From: Physcia stellaris
Lineage: Eukaryota; Ascomycota; Lecanoromycetes; Caliciales; Physciaceae
Direction of reading: 5' to 3'
Length of the DNA stretch: 64,000 nt
Assembly: GCA_018902385.1 (NCBI GenBank)
Contig: JABSSW010000012.1
Location: 496,001 to 560,000, forward strand
The first letter of the stretch is position 1, and every line of letters begins with the position of its first letter. The notes beneath the pieces were generated by a model. That model was not told the DNA's origin. It ran no database searches and saw only the letters and a program-made list of their open reading frames with translations. The position numbers and the translations under genes are program-made. Positions 1-11,093 of this stretch are shown here, one piece after another.

Positions 1-3000
1 ACAAGGCCTCGCAAGCTACACTCCGCTATCACAAAGGTCCTGTGAACTTCTCGTTGCCTGGACACATTTCAAGACCTAGACCAGAAAACATATATCTGCC
101 AAAACAGATCGCATCGGCGCCAACCACCCCTTCATCCACCAGCGAGGTCGATTCGTTAATGGACATTGATCTCAATGCTGGATGTGGGGAAGACAGTCAC
201 TATAGTGACGAGGAGATCGCTGGGTACATGAGTGAAGGTCAGCCGCGGCTATCATTTGATCCTACAATCGAAGACACTTTGGAGACGAGAAAGCGCCAAG
301 CGAAATCAAATACACTCGACGAGAGATCGTCTCCCGCCGTCGGATCACCAAATTCAGCGAAATATCCCTTTAGAAGGTGGATGCGTTCTCTTCGCTATAA
401 GAGTCCTGGTCAGAGCAGCCCCAAGCGCAAGAAGTCTCTCACGGTTCGACAAGAGCGCTGGTCCTTGGATGACTTCGAAGAGGAATCAATCAGCAAGCCC
501 ACTCCACCAAAGTCTGAGAAAGAGCGACCTCGTCACAAGAAATCTTCATCGTGGTCCTCGTCTGGCTTGGTCACTGCTGTCAAGTCAGCTACTGTTGGCT
601 TGACCGCGCCTCAGTCTCCAACGAAGTCGAGAAGATTAAGTCTTCTCAGGAATAGCCTCAGAAGTAGCGGCACTTCCCAAGCAACAGTTCGTGGCTCATT
701 CGACAGCCATACATCTCCTAAAGTTCTGGACGATGCGGCGTGGGAACGAGCAAGACAGCGAAGACGTACTTTAGAGGAGATTCTAGGGTCAGAGGAAAGC
801 TATGTCGCAGACTTGAAAGTCTTAGTGAATGTCAGTCAGTGAGAAGATTATCCGCATCGGATTATCACTGATTGACCGAGTAGGTATATTTCACTATGCT
901 TGTTTCTGCAACGAATATTTCGCAACCAACACGGATGGAGATACACAGGAATATAACAGAGATCCTAGCATTACATGAAGAGCTACTCGGTCATATCCAG
1001 CAGGCATTTTCCGACCCCGAGATACGCTCCGACGAAACTGATGTCAAACTCACAAGACGGCCAACTTCTAGGCACGGACGTTGGCGTAGTCATGACGAAA
1101 CCCATTCTACGCTGCCTGTCACTGCCACCCCTGCAGGACGGCGTTCCATTGAGATATCGTGGCTTCGACGTCCCAAAAAGGCGGTACTGATCTCCGATCC
1201 ACGTGAAGTTGCTGACGTCGCCCGAGTATTCGACCGGATGGTAAGACACAAATTCAAGAACGTTTTTATCATGACTGAACTTCTCTAGATGCCAAGATTC
1301 TTTGTCTACGAGGAGTACGGTGCCAAGTATGAATCTACCTTACGTGATATGGCATCGGCCTCGAAACATATACCCAACTGGCACGCTTACGAACGAGGTA
1401 TAGAGGCTTTGGCCCATTCTCTAGGGTCTCATAACGTGCATGACCGAAGCAATCGGAAGGGTCTAACATTCGAAGATCTGCTGATTAAGGTATGTGACTT
1501 TCCTGAGAAGTTTGCTCGTAAGCTAAGTGATCTACAGCCCATACAACGAGTATGCAAATATCCTTTGCTGTTCGCCGACCTTTACAAACATACTCCCGTC
1601 ATTGATGGTCCAGAATCTCGAGCAGAGGTAGAAAAAGTGCTGTGTAGGCTTCGTGAGACCACTCAAGAGATCAACAAAGCCACGAATGATCATCAAACCC
1701 GAGCGAGGATTCAAAGATCATGGCAATTGCAGGATCTGCTCATCAGCCCTGATTCGGTGAGTAGAAGTTTCCATGACTAGCCTTTAGCTAACCGCTGAAG
1801 CCGACTGCGCCGCCATCACTACGTCTCCTTGGTCATCCCATTCTATGTGGAGTATTGTATGTCGCTTACCAGTCATCATCCGGGATGCGTGGTGACTTCA
1901 TGCTCGTCGTATTGTTCAAATCGTATCTCCTCCTTGGTATGCCAAATCCAGCGACGCCAAAGTATAGTATTACTGCAATCATCAGCCTTGGGGACGTTCG
2001 TGTAGAGAAGACGGACAATGGGAGAGGTGAGCAGACCGATGGCGATCATAGAATGTCCACTTCTAAACCGATGCTAGGGTTGCAGTGCCACACCGCTCTG
2101 TATGCTTGGAAGGTAGCTTTCGAGAGCGAACAGCAACTCTACGAGATGATACTTTGCGCATGTTCACAGCAAGAAGAGGAGCAATGGAAGACAGGTCTAT
2201 TACAATGCGCGACCAAGGAGGAGCAACGTCAGAGAGAGGACCAGGCAATATCACTTCCCCTGTATTCTTTACTGTGCCTTCAAATGAAGCCGCTTGGCCA
2301 AGTCTTCGGCCTTCCAGGAACCCTAGCACGCCGGCTGTCGGTTCAGAGAGCGTCAACAGTCAGTCCTAGAAGTAATACGTGCCAGGTCATTATCAAGAAT
2401 ACGAATGCCTTGAAAGATCACAGAGAACCGCAATTGTCGCCTTCATACTCATTGGGTCGTTCGCAGTCTCACCTAACCACAAACCGCGTCTCAATACTTG
2501 CTCCAAAGAGATCCGACAGGGCCCGTATGGAATATCAGCTCGCTGGAGTTTGGACCAAGGAGCTGCTACCTTATCCGGGAATAAACAGCCACCGTGGGGA
2601 AAATATCATACGAAGCTCGGCCAGCTCAGTATTACGAAAGTTAAGTAAAGCCAACATCAGCGGACAATTCTCTAAGCGATCAGCTAGTGTTTCAAGTGTT
2701 ACCAGCAGTCAAGGCAATTCGACTTGCAGTGTCGTCTCTAGCCGGAAAGATGATGACAAGAAGCCTGCTGGTCGCCCGCGCCTGTATGGATCCAAATCGC
2801 TGGATTTGTTGGGAATAAGGAATGGGGGTGTGGCTGGACCACGCCGTCCTCAGCTTCCAACAAGAGCAAGCTCTAAGCTGGTAGGCAAGCGTCAGAGGAG
2901 TAAGACTATCGACGTGCGGATGGAAGAGAATACAACTGTACCAAGCATCGAAGGGTATATTGATGCCGTCAGTCATCCGGCTCCACAGCCTACATCAAAT

Positions 3001-3105
3001 CTCCAGAGACCCGTAGGTCTACTCAAAGCTTTTTCCACTGAGAATATCAGGGGTTGGTTCTACACCAGTGGTACTCCAAAACCTCGAAATCAATATTGTA
3101 ATTAA
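1..3105 (+). CDS. Rho guanine nucleotide exchange factor (DH domain), 5' partial
   Basis: This is a Rho-family GTPase activator. Its Dbl-homology (DH) domain loads GTP onto Rho/Cdc42-type GTPases at sites of polar growth. Exons inferred from splice sites and frame are 1-830, 884-1240, 1289-1756 and 1801-3105; all three introns are phase 0. The reading frame is open to the left edge, so the start lies outside the window. A Ser/Arg-rich disordered region precedes the DH domain. The DH domain starts at the segment RRRTLEEILGSEESYVADL (near 750) and runs through VYFTML, HEELLGHIQ, and QRVCKYPLLFADL (near 1540-1580), the last being the conserved DH helix. Exon 4 opens with a PH-like block (GVLYVAYQ, FKSYLLL) and ends in a basic Ser-rich tail. 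The last intron uses an AAG acceptor behind a CTAAC branch site. The family is certain, but the paralogue (Bud3-like, Rom2-like or other) is not. Confidence 0.85.
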
Positions 3106-3609
3106 TGAGTCGAAGTAATAGTTTTAGATATCAGACCGTTCATAGACTACTCATTCATAGATAGACCACGATGCCAGAAAGTGTTTCTATTAGAGACAAC
3201 TCCTGAACGACCTCCAGATGATCAGTCATCCAGTCTAATCGACGTTGCGCCAAGCCATACAGACTGTAGCGCTAGGGTAGCAAGGTACTTCAATACCACT
3301 GTTGCACTGGCTACCAAAAATTGAAGTGACCTGGCTGTTGAGCAAAGAGACAAATGAACGATGAGAAGGTGAATCATCACTGGATCAGATGAAGTAGTCG
3401 CCAGGTGCCTTGTTGTCCCCAGATTTGCGATTTCGCGGAACGTTCCGGTGACTTTGCTGGTAGGGCTGAGCTAGACCATATCCATCTAAGCGAGCGATCC
3501 ACAAAATGCAATTCGAGATTGACAATTCGAAGTATTTCGGCCCTGTGACGAACATTTACCTCTACAACCTCAACCGCACGACATCTGGATTACGTTTCAG
3601 ATCGCCAAT
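3106..3609. other. intergenic spacer Rho-GEF / RPS19
   Basis: This is a 504-bp tandem spacer with no coding signal on either strand. It must hold the Rho-GEF 3' UTR and the promoter of the ribosomal protein gene. I could not identify a specific element. Confidence 0.5.
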
Positions 3610-4629
3610 ATGCCTGGAGGCGTTAGCGTTCGCGATGTTGACGTAAGTCACATTTTCTGCGTGCTCTCGAAAGGAAATATGGGAACCAGCAGGGCTTCAA
3701 GAGACATCAGAGGAGAGCTGTGGCTCTTGCTTTGGGGTAGCAGAACGGAGCGAACACAATTGGCCTTATTGAAACACTTTGGTTTTCATAGGCTCAAAAG
3801 TTCATCAACGAGTACGCGAGTTTTCTGAAGCGTCAGGGCAAACTTCCCATACCTGGTTCGTGGCCCTTTTCTGTCTACACGACTCTCATAAGCAAGCGGA
3901 TCAACTGTGGATGGAGATCGAAGATTTCTCAAGGACTTTCAGTACTGATTTACATTATCTAGGCTGGGTCGACACCGTCAAAACCTCCCCTGCAAAAGAA
4001 CTACCTCCTCAATCCACCGACTGGTACGTTGTGTCCCCCGCCTATTATGCTTTCCTCCGCAGCATACATACCAGTCTTCACTCGCTCTACTTGCTCCATA
4101 TACTCACTACTCTTGTCTGCGGCAGGTACTACATCCGCGCCGCCTCCGTAGCACGACACGTCTACCTCCGCAAAACCGTCGGCGTCGGCCGCCTACGTAA
4201 AGTCCACGGCAGCACAAAGAATCGGGGCTCACGTCCAAGTCATCATGTTGATGCCAGCGGTAGTGTGGATCGGAATGTGATGAAGAGCTTGGAGAAGATT
4301 GGCGTGTTGGAGCAGGATGAGGATAAGGGAGGGAGGAGGATCACACAGAGCGGGCAGAGGGATTTGGATCGTGAGTCTCCCTGAATTTGTTTGTTATTGG
4401 GACATTTGGGTGGGAATCGAGAACAAGCGGTGGGAGGGTGAACGGAGGGTATGTGGGGAGCAGGGGGCGAAGGCGAGCGCGATAATGGGTACACGGAAGG
4501 AGGCCTATGGATGAGCTGGATCAATGAGTGTTTGTACTCTGGGTCAAAATCGCTGACAGATGGATTAACGCAGGTATTGCACAGCAAACGATCGAAGCAG
4601 ACAATGGCGATGAGGAGGAGGATGAGTAG
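3610..4629 (+). CDS. rps19: 40S ribosomal protein S19 (eS19)
   Basis: This is a structural protein of the small ribosomal subunit, needed for pre-40S maturation. It has five exons: 3610-3642, 3792-3855, 3963-4023, 4126-4370 and 4574-4629. They join in frame into about 152 aa, the usual eS19 length plus an acidic tail. Recognisable blocks are VRDVDAQKFINEYASFLKR at the N-terminus, PGWVDTVKTS, WYYIRAASVARHVYLR, GSTKNRGSRPSHH, and the C-terminal GRRITQSGQRDLDRIA. The protein ends in an Asp/Glu run. The first exon is only 11 codons, an intron-early layout common in fungal ribosomal protein genes. Intron 2 uses an unusual donor, GTTCGT. The family assignment is secure, and frame continuity supports every junction. 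Confidence 0.97.
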
Positions 4630-6962
4630 CACGGTATCTGGCACAATCTGAGGTAGTCCTAGGTCTGGGTGTGTAACATTCTCGCCTTGCAAGGAAGCTT
4701 GCATCCAGCTGGCGGTTAAAAGATCGAAGACACAAGATCCTGGAACCGTTGATCTCATCTCATCTACAAATCTTGTCTCACCACTTCGAGGTTTTGGATG
4801 GAAACCCGGTATCCTGATCCGAGTACGATCCGTACTCGGTCCAACGTCTCTGTCCTCCCTTTCCCATTCCTCGTCACCAGCTCCATATACATGTTTGAGT
4901 ACCTTACCTTATCACCGCTCGCGGAAACGTCATCTCGGCTCGCACACCCATCGGCCGGCCCACCTTCTCCTTCTCCCGAAAAGTGTCGCTTGCAGCTACA
5001 TATCTGCCTGCCCTATCCCTGCTTTCATCGTAACACGGAGAAACACGGGCACGCACAGCATCTTTCCTCTCATCTCGCAATCTTTGAACCCACGGCACAC
5101 CACCGGCATTGCGTGCGTCCGAACATCTCCGAGATCGGGGCAGGAGGGATCATGCACATGTGAGGTGCGTAATGTATGCATGCGGTTCCACAGACTAGGT
5201 AGGTACCTCCGTACCCTCCCTCTCTCCCTCCTCCTTCCATCCATGATCCATCTATGCAAAGTCCCAGTAATCCCCAAACCCGCTTGTGTCGCCCTTTTCC
5301 CCACAATCCAGCATATCCCGGCAGACGCAGAAGGACCGTTTTGGGTAGCCTATTGATTCCCTTTCATTTCTTCACACCCACACCAATTTTTGCCGGTACC
5401 CCCTTCCCCTTTCCTTCACCTTTCCCCACAAATGGGGCTTACGCAGGAGCGGCACTCGTGCGCGCGTGGGAGCCTATCGATCTTTTGGGAATGCCGTGCG
5501 TACGGACGTACTAGATCTTGCTCTAGCTAGGTGCGACCGTGCTGAACGCGCGCAATGTTTATTTGTGGAGGGGGCTATGATATCGCTACGATAGGGATTC
5601 TGCGATATAGAGGGTTTGGGGTCGCTGAGGGAGGGAGGGAGGGAGGGGAAGGGAAGGGGGAGGGGCTCCATTTCAGTTTGTTCGATCGGTGGATTTTTTG
5701 TGCGGTTCATGATCTAAGGGTTTTTGAAATGTACTTCGGGTATCAACTCCCAAGAGAGAGATCATGTAGATGGGGATGTTTGATATGGACGCAGTTGGAC
5801 ACTCACTCACCCCCATCATAGCATTTCCTATCTTCGCCCTTGGAATGGGTTCTCCAAAGGCGCATCTAGTATCATCAGGAAGGATTAGAGAGTTGATATG
5901 ATCTGGAAACTGGAGCAGCGTCCATTCAGCCTACCCCATCTCTCCTGTCCTCTGTATTCATCCATAGTGACCATCCTCAGACTCTTATCCACCCATTCCA
6001 CGCTCCCCATCCCCCTGATTTCCCACAACAACGAGCCCCAGAACCCTCATCCAAGCCCCCCAAGCCCCCCTCTTTTTCTATATCTTCCACCATCGACAAG
6101 AGCACCTCTAAGTATTCCCCCAACCTTTCTCCCTCCCCTTCCCCCTTCGTCAATTTTTCTGCCCTTATTTTGCATCGCTCCTCCTCCTCCCTCCGCTTCC
6201 CTTCGTACGAATTTCTCATTCTCATCGCAAAAGTTTACTCTCGAAAGCCCCGCCTCGTCTCTATCTCTGATGCCCCATCGCAGCGAGGTCAGGAGAGGGA
6301 TGAGTGGTAGCATCACACGAGGGAGAGGAGAGAAGAGGTATGAAGATGGAAATTGAAATGAGATGTTCAACCATCCTGTAACCAAAAACGAAGAGGAGGA
6401 TAGGATGGGATGGCATGATGTGGAATCGAAGGAAAATAGTGCGAGTAGTATTTGATGATGAATCTATACATGTAGTGTGAGAGAGAAGAGATTGGGGAGA
6501 GCCTTCATGAGAGGTCTTGATGTATTAGGGCAGATGGCTTGGGATGGAGATAGAGGCTAACGGATATTGTATTCTTGGTGAGGGGGTTTGAGCGCGGTGC
6601 TTTCTTCCATCCGTCTTTCGGTTTTGTTCTTGGTAATGTTGTTGGATTCTTGGATAGTTTTCTTCGTGTTTGGAAGATCTGGAAAAGGGGGCTTGAACTT
6701 CAGAAATCGAAAACTTACTACCCACCGTTCAAGATCGAAAATCAATGGGATTTTTGAGTCCATGATCCCCGTTTTTGAGGAATCTTAAGCGTTGATTATT
6801 GAGTCGTATGTTATGGCTCAATGCTCCATAATGTGAAATCTTCCTCCGGAGCAAGAATCACCTTTGCTGAGGTAGGTCTAATATTCTTCACGAACGAATG
6901 ACTTCGACCAAACTCACGAATCAAATCATCCTCCCTCCGTCTTGCAATCCGGGACTCCCCCT
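4630..6962. other. 2.3-kb gene-free spacer, low-complexity
   Basis: This spacer lies between the S19 gene and the converging aldo-keto reductase gene. It holds pyrimidine-rich stretches (about 5200-5420 and 5930-6190) and a purine-rich G tract. The longest open frames are Pro/Ser-rich or Gly/Glu-rich artefacts of those tracts. No domain or splice-supported gene was seen. Confidence 0.6.
5627..5665 (+). repeat. G-rich tract with G-quadruplex potential
   Basis: The plus strand carries four or more consecutive GGGA units followed by GGGGAA and GGGGGA units. Six or more G-runs of three or longer are separated by one or two bases, which fits a short-loop G-quadruplex consensus. It is about 1 kb past the S19 stop codon and 1.3 kb from the 3' end of the converging reductase gene, so it does not sit in an obvious promoter. 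Confidence 0.7.
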
Positions 6963-8261
6963 TCAGTACCCCGTCACGACCTTCGGCAAATACAGCTCCT
7001 CCAAATACTTCGCCTCCTCATCCGTCAGCTTCACCTTGATGGCCTCGACCGCCTCGTCGATCCTCTCTTTACTCCCCAGCCCAATAATAGGCACCACTCC
7101 CTCCCTCCTCAACACCCACGCCGTCGCCACCTGCGCCATCTTCACGCCCTTCTTCTTCGCTACTTCCTCCAGTCGTCCTACGATCCCTTTATCCACCTCC
7201 GTCTCCCGCGACCGGATCATATTCTTCAGAAAGTTGTCGGAGTTTTCGCGGAGGGTGCTGCGCTCGCCCCAGGGCCGGGCAAGCACGCCGCGGGCGATGG
7301 GCGACCAGGGGATGACGCCGACGCCGGTGTCGGCGCAGTAGGGGAGCATTTCGCGCTCTTCTTCGCGGTAGAGCAGGTTGTGGTAGTTTTGCATTGAGAT
7401 GAAGGGATGCCAGTTGTGGGTACGGGCGATGTTCTGGAGCGTTTGGAATTCCCAAGTCGCCATCTGATTTCTCGTGAGTTTCAAAGCTTATGTTTACTCA
7501 CTTGCCTACTTGGTGTACTTTATTGGAAATAGGAAGTGTTTTTGTCTTGAGAGAGAAGGAAGAGGTAAGGAAAGGGTGAAACTTACGGAGCTAGCGCCAA
7601 TGTATCGCACCTTTCCGCTTTCCACCACGTCGTTCAGCGCCTTCATGATTTCCTCTCGAGGTGTATCGCGGTCTAGTCGGTGAATCTGCAAGACGTCGAT
7701 GTAGGTACCTAATCGCTTCACGCTCGCATCGACGGCATCGAAAATATGCTTCCTCGACAAGCCGACTTGGTTCACCATCTCGCCATCGTTAACGTTCAGG
7801 GCCGCAATCCCTGGCTGCGATCCATCGGATATAACGCCGAAATAGCATTTGCTCAGGATGACAACTTTACTGCGCGGGATGTTGTATTTCTTGAGGGCTT
7901 TGCCGACGATCTCTTCGGAGCGACCGTTGGAATATACATCCGCCTTGAAGGGGGAAGTGTGAGTCCAGCTTACATCAGAAACAATTTGATAATGGAAGAT
8001 TTACCGTGTCCCAAGTATTCAAGCCAACTTTGTAGGCGTGCTCGAGTAAGGGCAGAGACTTTTCTTCGTCAAGGATCCAATCTTGCCAGTCTGGGCTGCC
8101 ATAGGACATGGCCCCAAGAATGATCTTGGAGATTTTGAGCCCGGACTTGCCCAATCTGAAGTAAATGTCAGTGATGTGTCTTATCAAGGCAAGTGACCTC
8201 AAGTGACTTCAAGTGACTTAGGAACAAAATTTCAACTGAATGCTTACCTCGTGTATTCCAT
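6963..8261 (-). CDS. aldo-keto reductase (aryl-alcohol dehydrogenase-like)
   Basis: This is an NADPH-dependent oxidoreductase of the AKR superfamily that reduces aldehydes or ketones. Exons in the reading direction are 8261-8248, 8155-8005, 7943-7587 and 7463-6963, joining in frame to 340 aa, the family's normal length. The start is the ATG of MEYTRLGKSGLKIS, and this very short first exon is confirmed by the canonical AKR N-terminus. The catalytic tetrad is visible: Asp54 and Tyr59 (WDTADVYSNG), Lys87 (LSKCYF) and His143 (QIHRLD). The C-terminal half carries the expected phosphate-binding end (VPIIGLGSKERIDEA). This places it in the yeast YPR127W/aryl-alcohol dehydrogenase group. The substrate cannot be told. 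No neighbouring biosynthetic genes suggest a secondary-metabolite role. Confidence 0.92.
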
Positions 8262-9628
8262 CTTGTTTCCTGTCAGATCAGATAGCTCGTGAAAGGATGT
8301 ATCACAATATGATCAACGATTGTCTCGGCTGACTAGCTCAGTGAACTATGAATTCTGATATTCTTCTTGAGCCTGGGGTCAATGGAAAGCGGCGATCACT
8401 TATTTGCAACTTAAATGCCGGGTTCGATTCACGATGATAGAGAGGTGAAATATTTCGAGACAGCCTCAAGTTTAAATGTGTTATGGCATCAGGGCATGAC
8501 GTCGATTTGTATCGCAGGAAACCGGGGTTAAAGCTAATCCCGATAATCCCCGTTTTGAGTACATACTGGGATTTTGATGCCTTCATGCAACCGCAATTCC
8601 ACGGCTTAGCTAAGGGTAAATGGTGTTTTTGCGAATGAAAATATTTTATCGGTTTAAATCCGGTTCAATCCGGAATTTGCCGTCAAAAAAGCCACGCAAG
8701 GCCCTGCTATGTATTTGTCAGTCACTCTGTTGACACCGTGAGTCACATCGTGAGATGCAGGCTCTATGAGAAAATCTCATACATTCATGCATGAAGAATC
8801 CTTTGCGTCCTATGAGAATGGGAAACGGGCAACCATACCTCCTTCGTGCTGGGGTTGGGATAATGACCGTATCTTCGTACAACAAGACTCCGCAATCGCT
8901 ATCTGCCATGAACAGCAGCGCTGCAATCTCAAAGTGTCTCTGGCTATGTTCATCCACCTCGGAGATCGCAGCACTGCTTCTCCCTCCCTTGTTTTCTTCT
9001 TCTTGCCATGCTTCTTTGAGGACCGAGTTCTGCCTCGCCAGCTCACAATTTAGGCTCTCGCATCACCCAGGCTTCACCCAGGCTTCGAGGCTTCGTCCGG
9101 GGGTCCCATCTCCTCGGACCTTGGATTGCCTTTCTAGCAGTAGACGTTCATGTCGAGATCCTATGGTGCTGCCTCAAGATTGTATTTCCCCTGATGCTGC
9201 GAACAAGGCCATGGATCATTTGCCACGTATCCACAACATAGCAATACCAGCATCTTTCTTAAACCATTATCGTGGGTACTGTACTTCTTTAGCTTGGGCC
9301 CAATCTAACGTCTGCGATGGAGGCCGTAAGGTTGATCTGTAGCCAAATTCCCTCTTCCAAGTCTTCCAATTTCGAATCAATTCGAGCACTGGATCTTATC
9401 TTCCAATCAGGAGAAATCCAGAGCAAAGTCCGCCAAACTCCTAACTCCAATCTCTCTGAATGGAAGAGAGGCCTGCCCGACGTAGGTAACACTGCAGCAC
9501 CATCTCCACCCGTGAACAAGCATGCAGTCGATCCCACTCCCCACAAGGCAATCGGCCCTTCCACCATCCCCAAACCCCTTCAAAAAAAAACCCCTTTCAA
9601 AGTCCTCTATCAGCGCAGACTCCAGAAA
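8262..9628. other. 1.37-kb spacer between two minus-strand genes
   Basis: This holds the promoter of the aldo-keto reductase and the 3' UTR of the PMP3-like gene. Around 8655-8675 the heptamer AATCCGG occurs twice in a row with a 3-bp gap. Open frames near 8791-9342 have no recognisable domain and no splice support. I see no gene here. Confidence 0.5.
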
Positions 9629-10041
9629 TCAGCCCCTGCTCATGCTCATAGCGGCCTTCTCCCCCCTCTTCATCCTCGCCTCCGCCACAGCCCTCGCCCT
9701 GCGCTCAACCTCCGCTCGACAAAGCCCACCCCACCAGACCCTGCGATCATAGATAAATTTACAGGGCGGGCCCGGATAGCGTCCCTTCCTGGCTTTCTTC
9801 CTGCGATGGAAATATGTGCAGCTGAGATAGAAGCCATGGATGTGGGAGGGGATAACGCCGCAGAGGAAGAGGGCGCAGGAGATCAGGGTGTCGATGTGGG
9901 GGCCTGTTAGGAGGAGGATCGTTAAGGGTGGGACTGGAGGTTGGTCGGTGGTTAGTATTTTGAGGGTTTGATGGGCTGGTGGGAGGAGGAGGCAGACGTA
10001 CAGAAGATGTTGATGAGGAGGAGGACAAGGCGGGTTAGCAT
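9629..10041 (-). CDS. PMP3/UPF0057-family small membrane proteolipid
   Basis: This is a two-exon gene: 10041-10002 and 9933-9629 in the reading direction. The intron is 68 nt with a GTACGT donor, a CTAAC branch site and a CAG acceptor. The 114-aa product opens with MLTRLVLLLINIFFPPLT and continues GPHIDTLISCALFLCGVIPSHIHGFY in two pieces. This is the two-helix hydrophobic core of the PMP3/Sna/RCI2 family (residues about 5-23 and 28-50). YFHRRKKARKGRYPG follows, then a charged tail of about 45 residues. Family members are plasma- or vacuolar-membrane proteolipids linked to cation homeostasis and stress. The extended basic tail resembles the fungal Sna-type members rather than the 55-aa Pmp3 itself. 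The first exon is only 40 nt, so simple ORF calling would miss the true start. Confidence 0.9.
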
Positions 10042-10616
10042 TGCTATGTGTTGCAGTTAGTCAATCAGAGAGATGCGTCAACGCACTGATAGGAGAAAGG
10101 TGGAAGCGGGAGGGTTATGAGAGAATGCGCCGTTATCTCGGAGAGGGAGATACAATTAATGCTGTACAATAGTAATCATTATATATACAAGAGACAGTTA
10201 TGAACAAGTATAGGTGACCATCATCCTCACAAAACTGTAACAAGAGAAAGAAAATCACCCATCGTCACCAAACGACGTGATGTCAAAGTCACGCACACAA
10301 GGCAAAACAAGGCAAAAAACAAGGCATCCCAGGAACCCTATCTCCGCCAATCTCCATCAGAGTCCCCAAACTAGCGCCCAAAGAAGCCTAGACCCGATCT
10401 TCCTCCCGAGAAGCTGTATCAAACTTCAAACTTTCTTCGAGCTTCACCATCATCGCTTCTCCAAACCCTCAACCACCACCACCACCACCATCACCACCAC
10501 CACCATCACCACCACCACCATCACCACCACCACCATCACCACCACCACCCCACCCAATCTCAACCCCCTTCCTCCCCTCCTCCCTCGCCTCACCCCAACC
10601 CCCCCAACCCCAAAAA
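10042..10616. promoter_or_regulatory. divergent promoter region PMP3-like / Tom6-like
   Basis: A 575-bp head-to-head interval separates two small genes read outward. It includes the CAC-rich microsatellite and a C-rich stretch just upstream of the Tom6-like ATG. Both promoters and both 5' leaders must lie here. No specific factor site was identified. Confidence 0.5.
10472..10551. repeat. CAC/CAT microsatellite, 15-bp higher-order period
   Basis: These are trinucleotide CAC units interrupted by a CAT every fifth unit. The result is about four copies of a 15-bp unit, (CAC)4CAT. It lies 65-145 bp upstream of the Tom6-like start codon, probably in its promoter or 5' leader. The His/Thr/Val-rich open frames across it on both strands are artefacts of the repeat. 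Confidence 0.9.
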
Positions 10617-11093
10617 ATGCCACCCAAATCCACCACCAAACGCGTCGCCCCGCGCCACGGCCCGCTCGCACCGGAAGAGGGTACCGCGACGGGCTACATG
10701 AAGGCCACGTACGAAGCCGTGACCGCGCGGGAGAATTTGGGCGTTATACGCGCTGTGGGGATTTTCGGGGTAGGTTTGCTTTTCTTTTCTTTTTGTTTGA
10801 TTGTTGGGTGGGTGGTTGGGCTGGGTGGTTGTGGGAGGGCTGGGCGATGGGGGAGTGGATGGGGAGGAGAGGAGAGGTAGGAGTTGGGTTCAAACCGGAG
10901 GACTTTGAAGCCAAGAGGAGGTAGCTGCGGCGACTGCGGGAAGTGTCAAGATTAGAAATGTGAAGGAGGGCGAGCAACAAAAGACCAAAGATCCAGCAAC
11001 AAACCAAACAACAACAGCTAACCCAACCCGTGTCCCCAGGTCGCGGTTGCATTCTTCCACTCCAGCTGGAGCGATATACTACTACCGGCGTGA
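10617..11093 (+). CDS. tom6: Tom6-like small subunit of the mitochondrial TOM complex
   Basis: Two exons, 10617-10769 and 11040-11093, are joined across a 270-nt intron (GTAGGT donor, GCTAACCC branch site, CAG acceptor), giving 68 aa. The N-terminal half is hydrophilic and basic (MPPKSTTKRVAPRHG). The C-terminal half is one predicted membrane segment, RENLGVIRAVGIFG followed by VAVAFFHSSWSDILLPA. The closing pattern of Phe-Gly-x-Ala-Val-Ala-Phe, then Ser-Ser-Trp and Leu-Leu-Pro at the C-terminus matches fungal Tom6 as I remember it. Tom6 stabilises the Tom40-Tom22 core translocase in the outer mitochondrial membrane. The protein is tiny and the match is from memory, so other small tail-anchored mitochondrial proteins remain possible. 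The junction restores frame exactly and the stop follows at once. Confidence 0.75.

Noticed and set aside
5898-6356. 152-codon plus-strand frame, Pro/Ser-rich
   Set aside because: It is the translation of a pyrimidine-rich tract, and the opposite strand gives equally long Gly/Glu-rich frames. No domain and no splice signals in context.
8395-8460. tRNA B-box-like GGGTTCGATTCA near 8420
   Set aside because: No matching A box, anticodon stem or acceptor pairing could be found around it.
10450-10671. Val/Met/Gly-rich minus-strand frame over the CAC repeat
   Set aside because: A microsatellite artefact overlapping the true Tom6-like start on the other strand.
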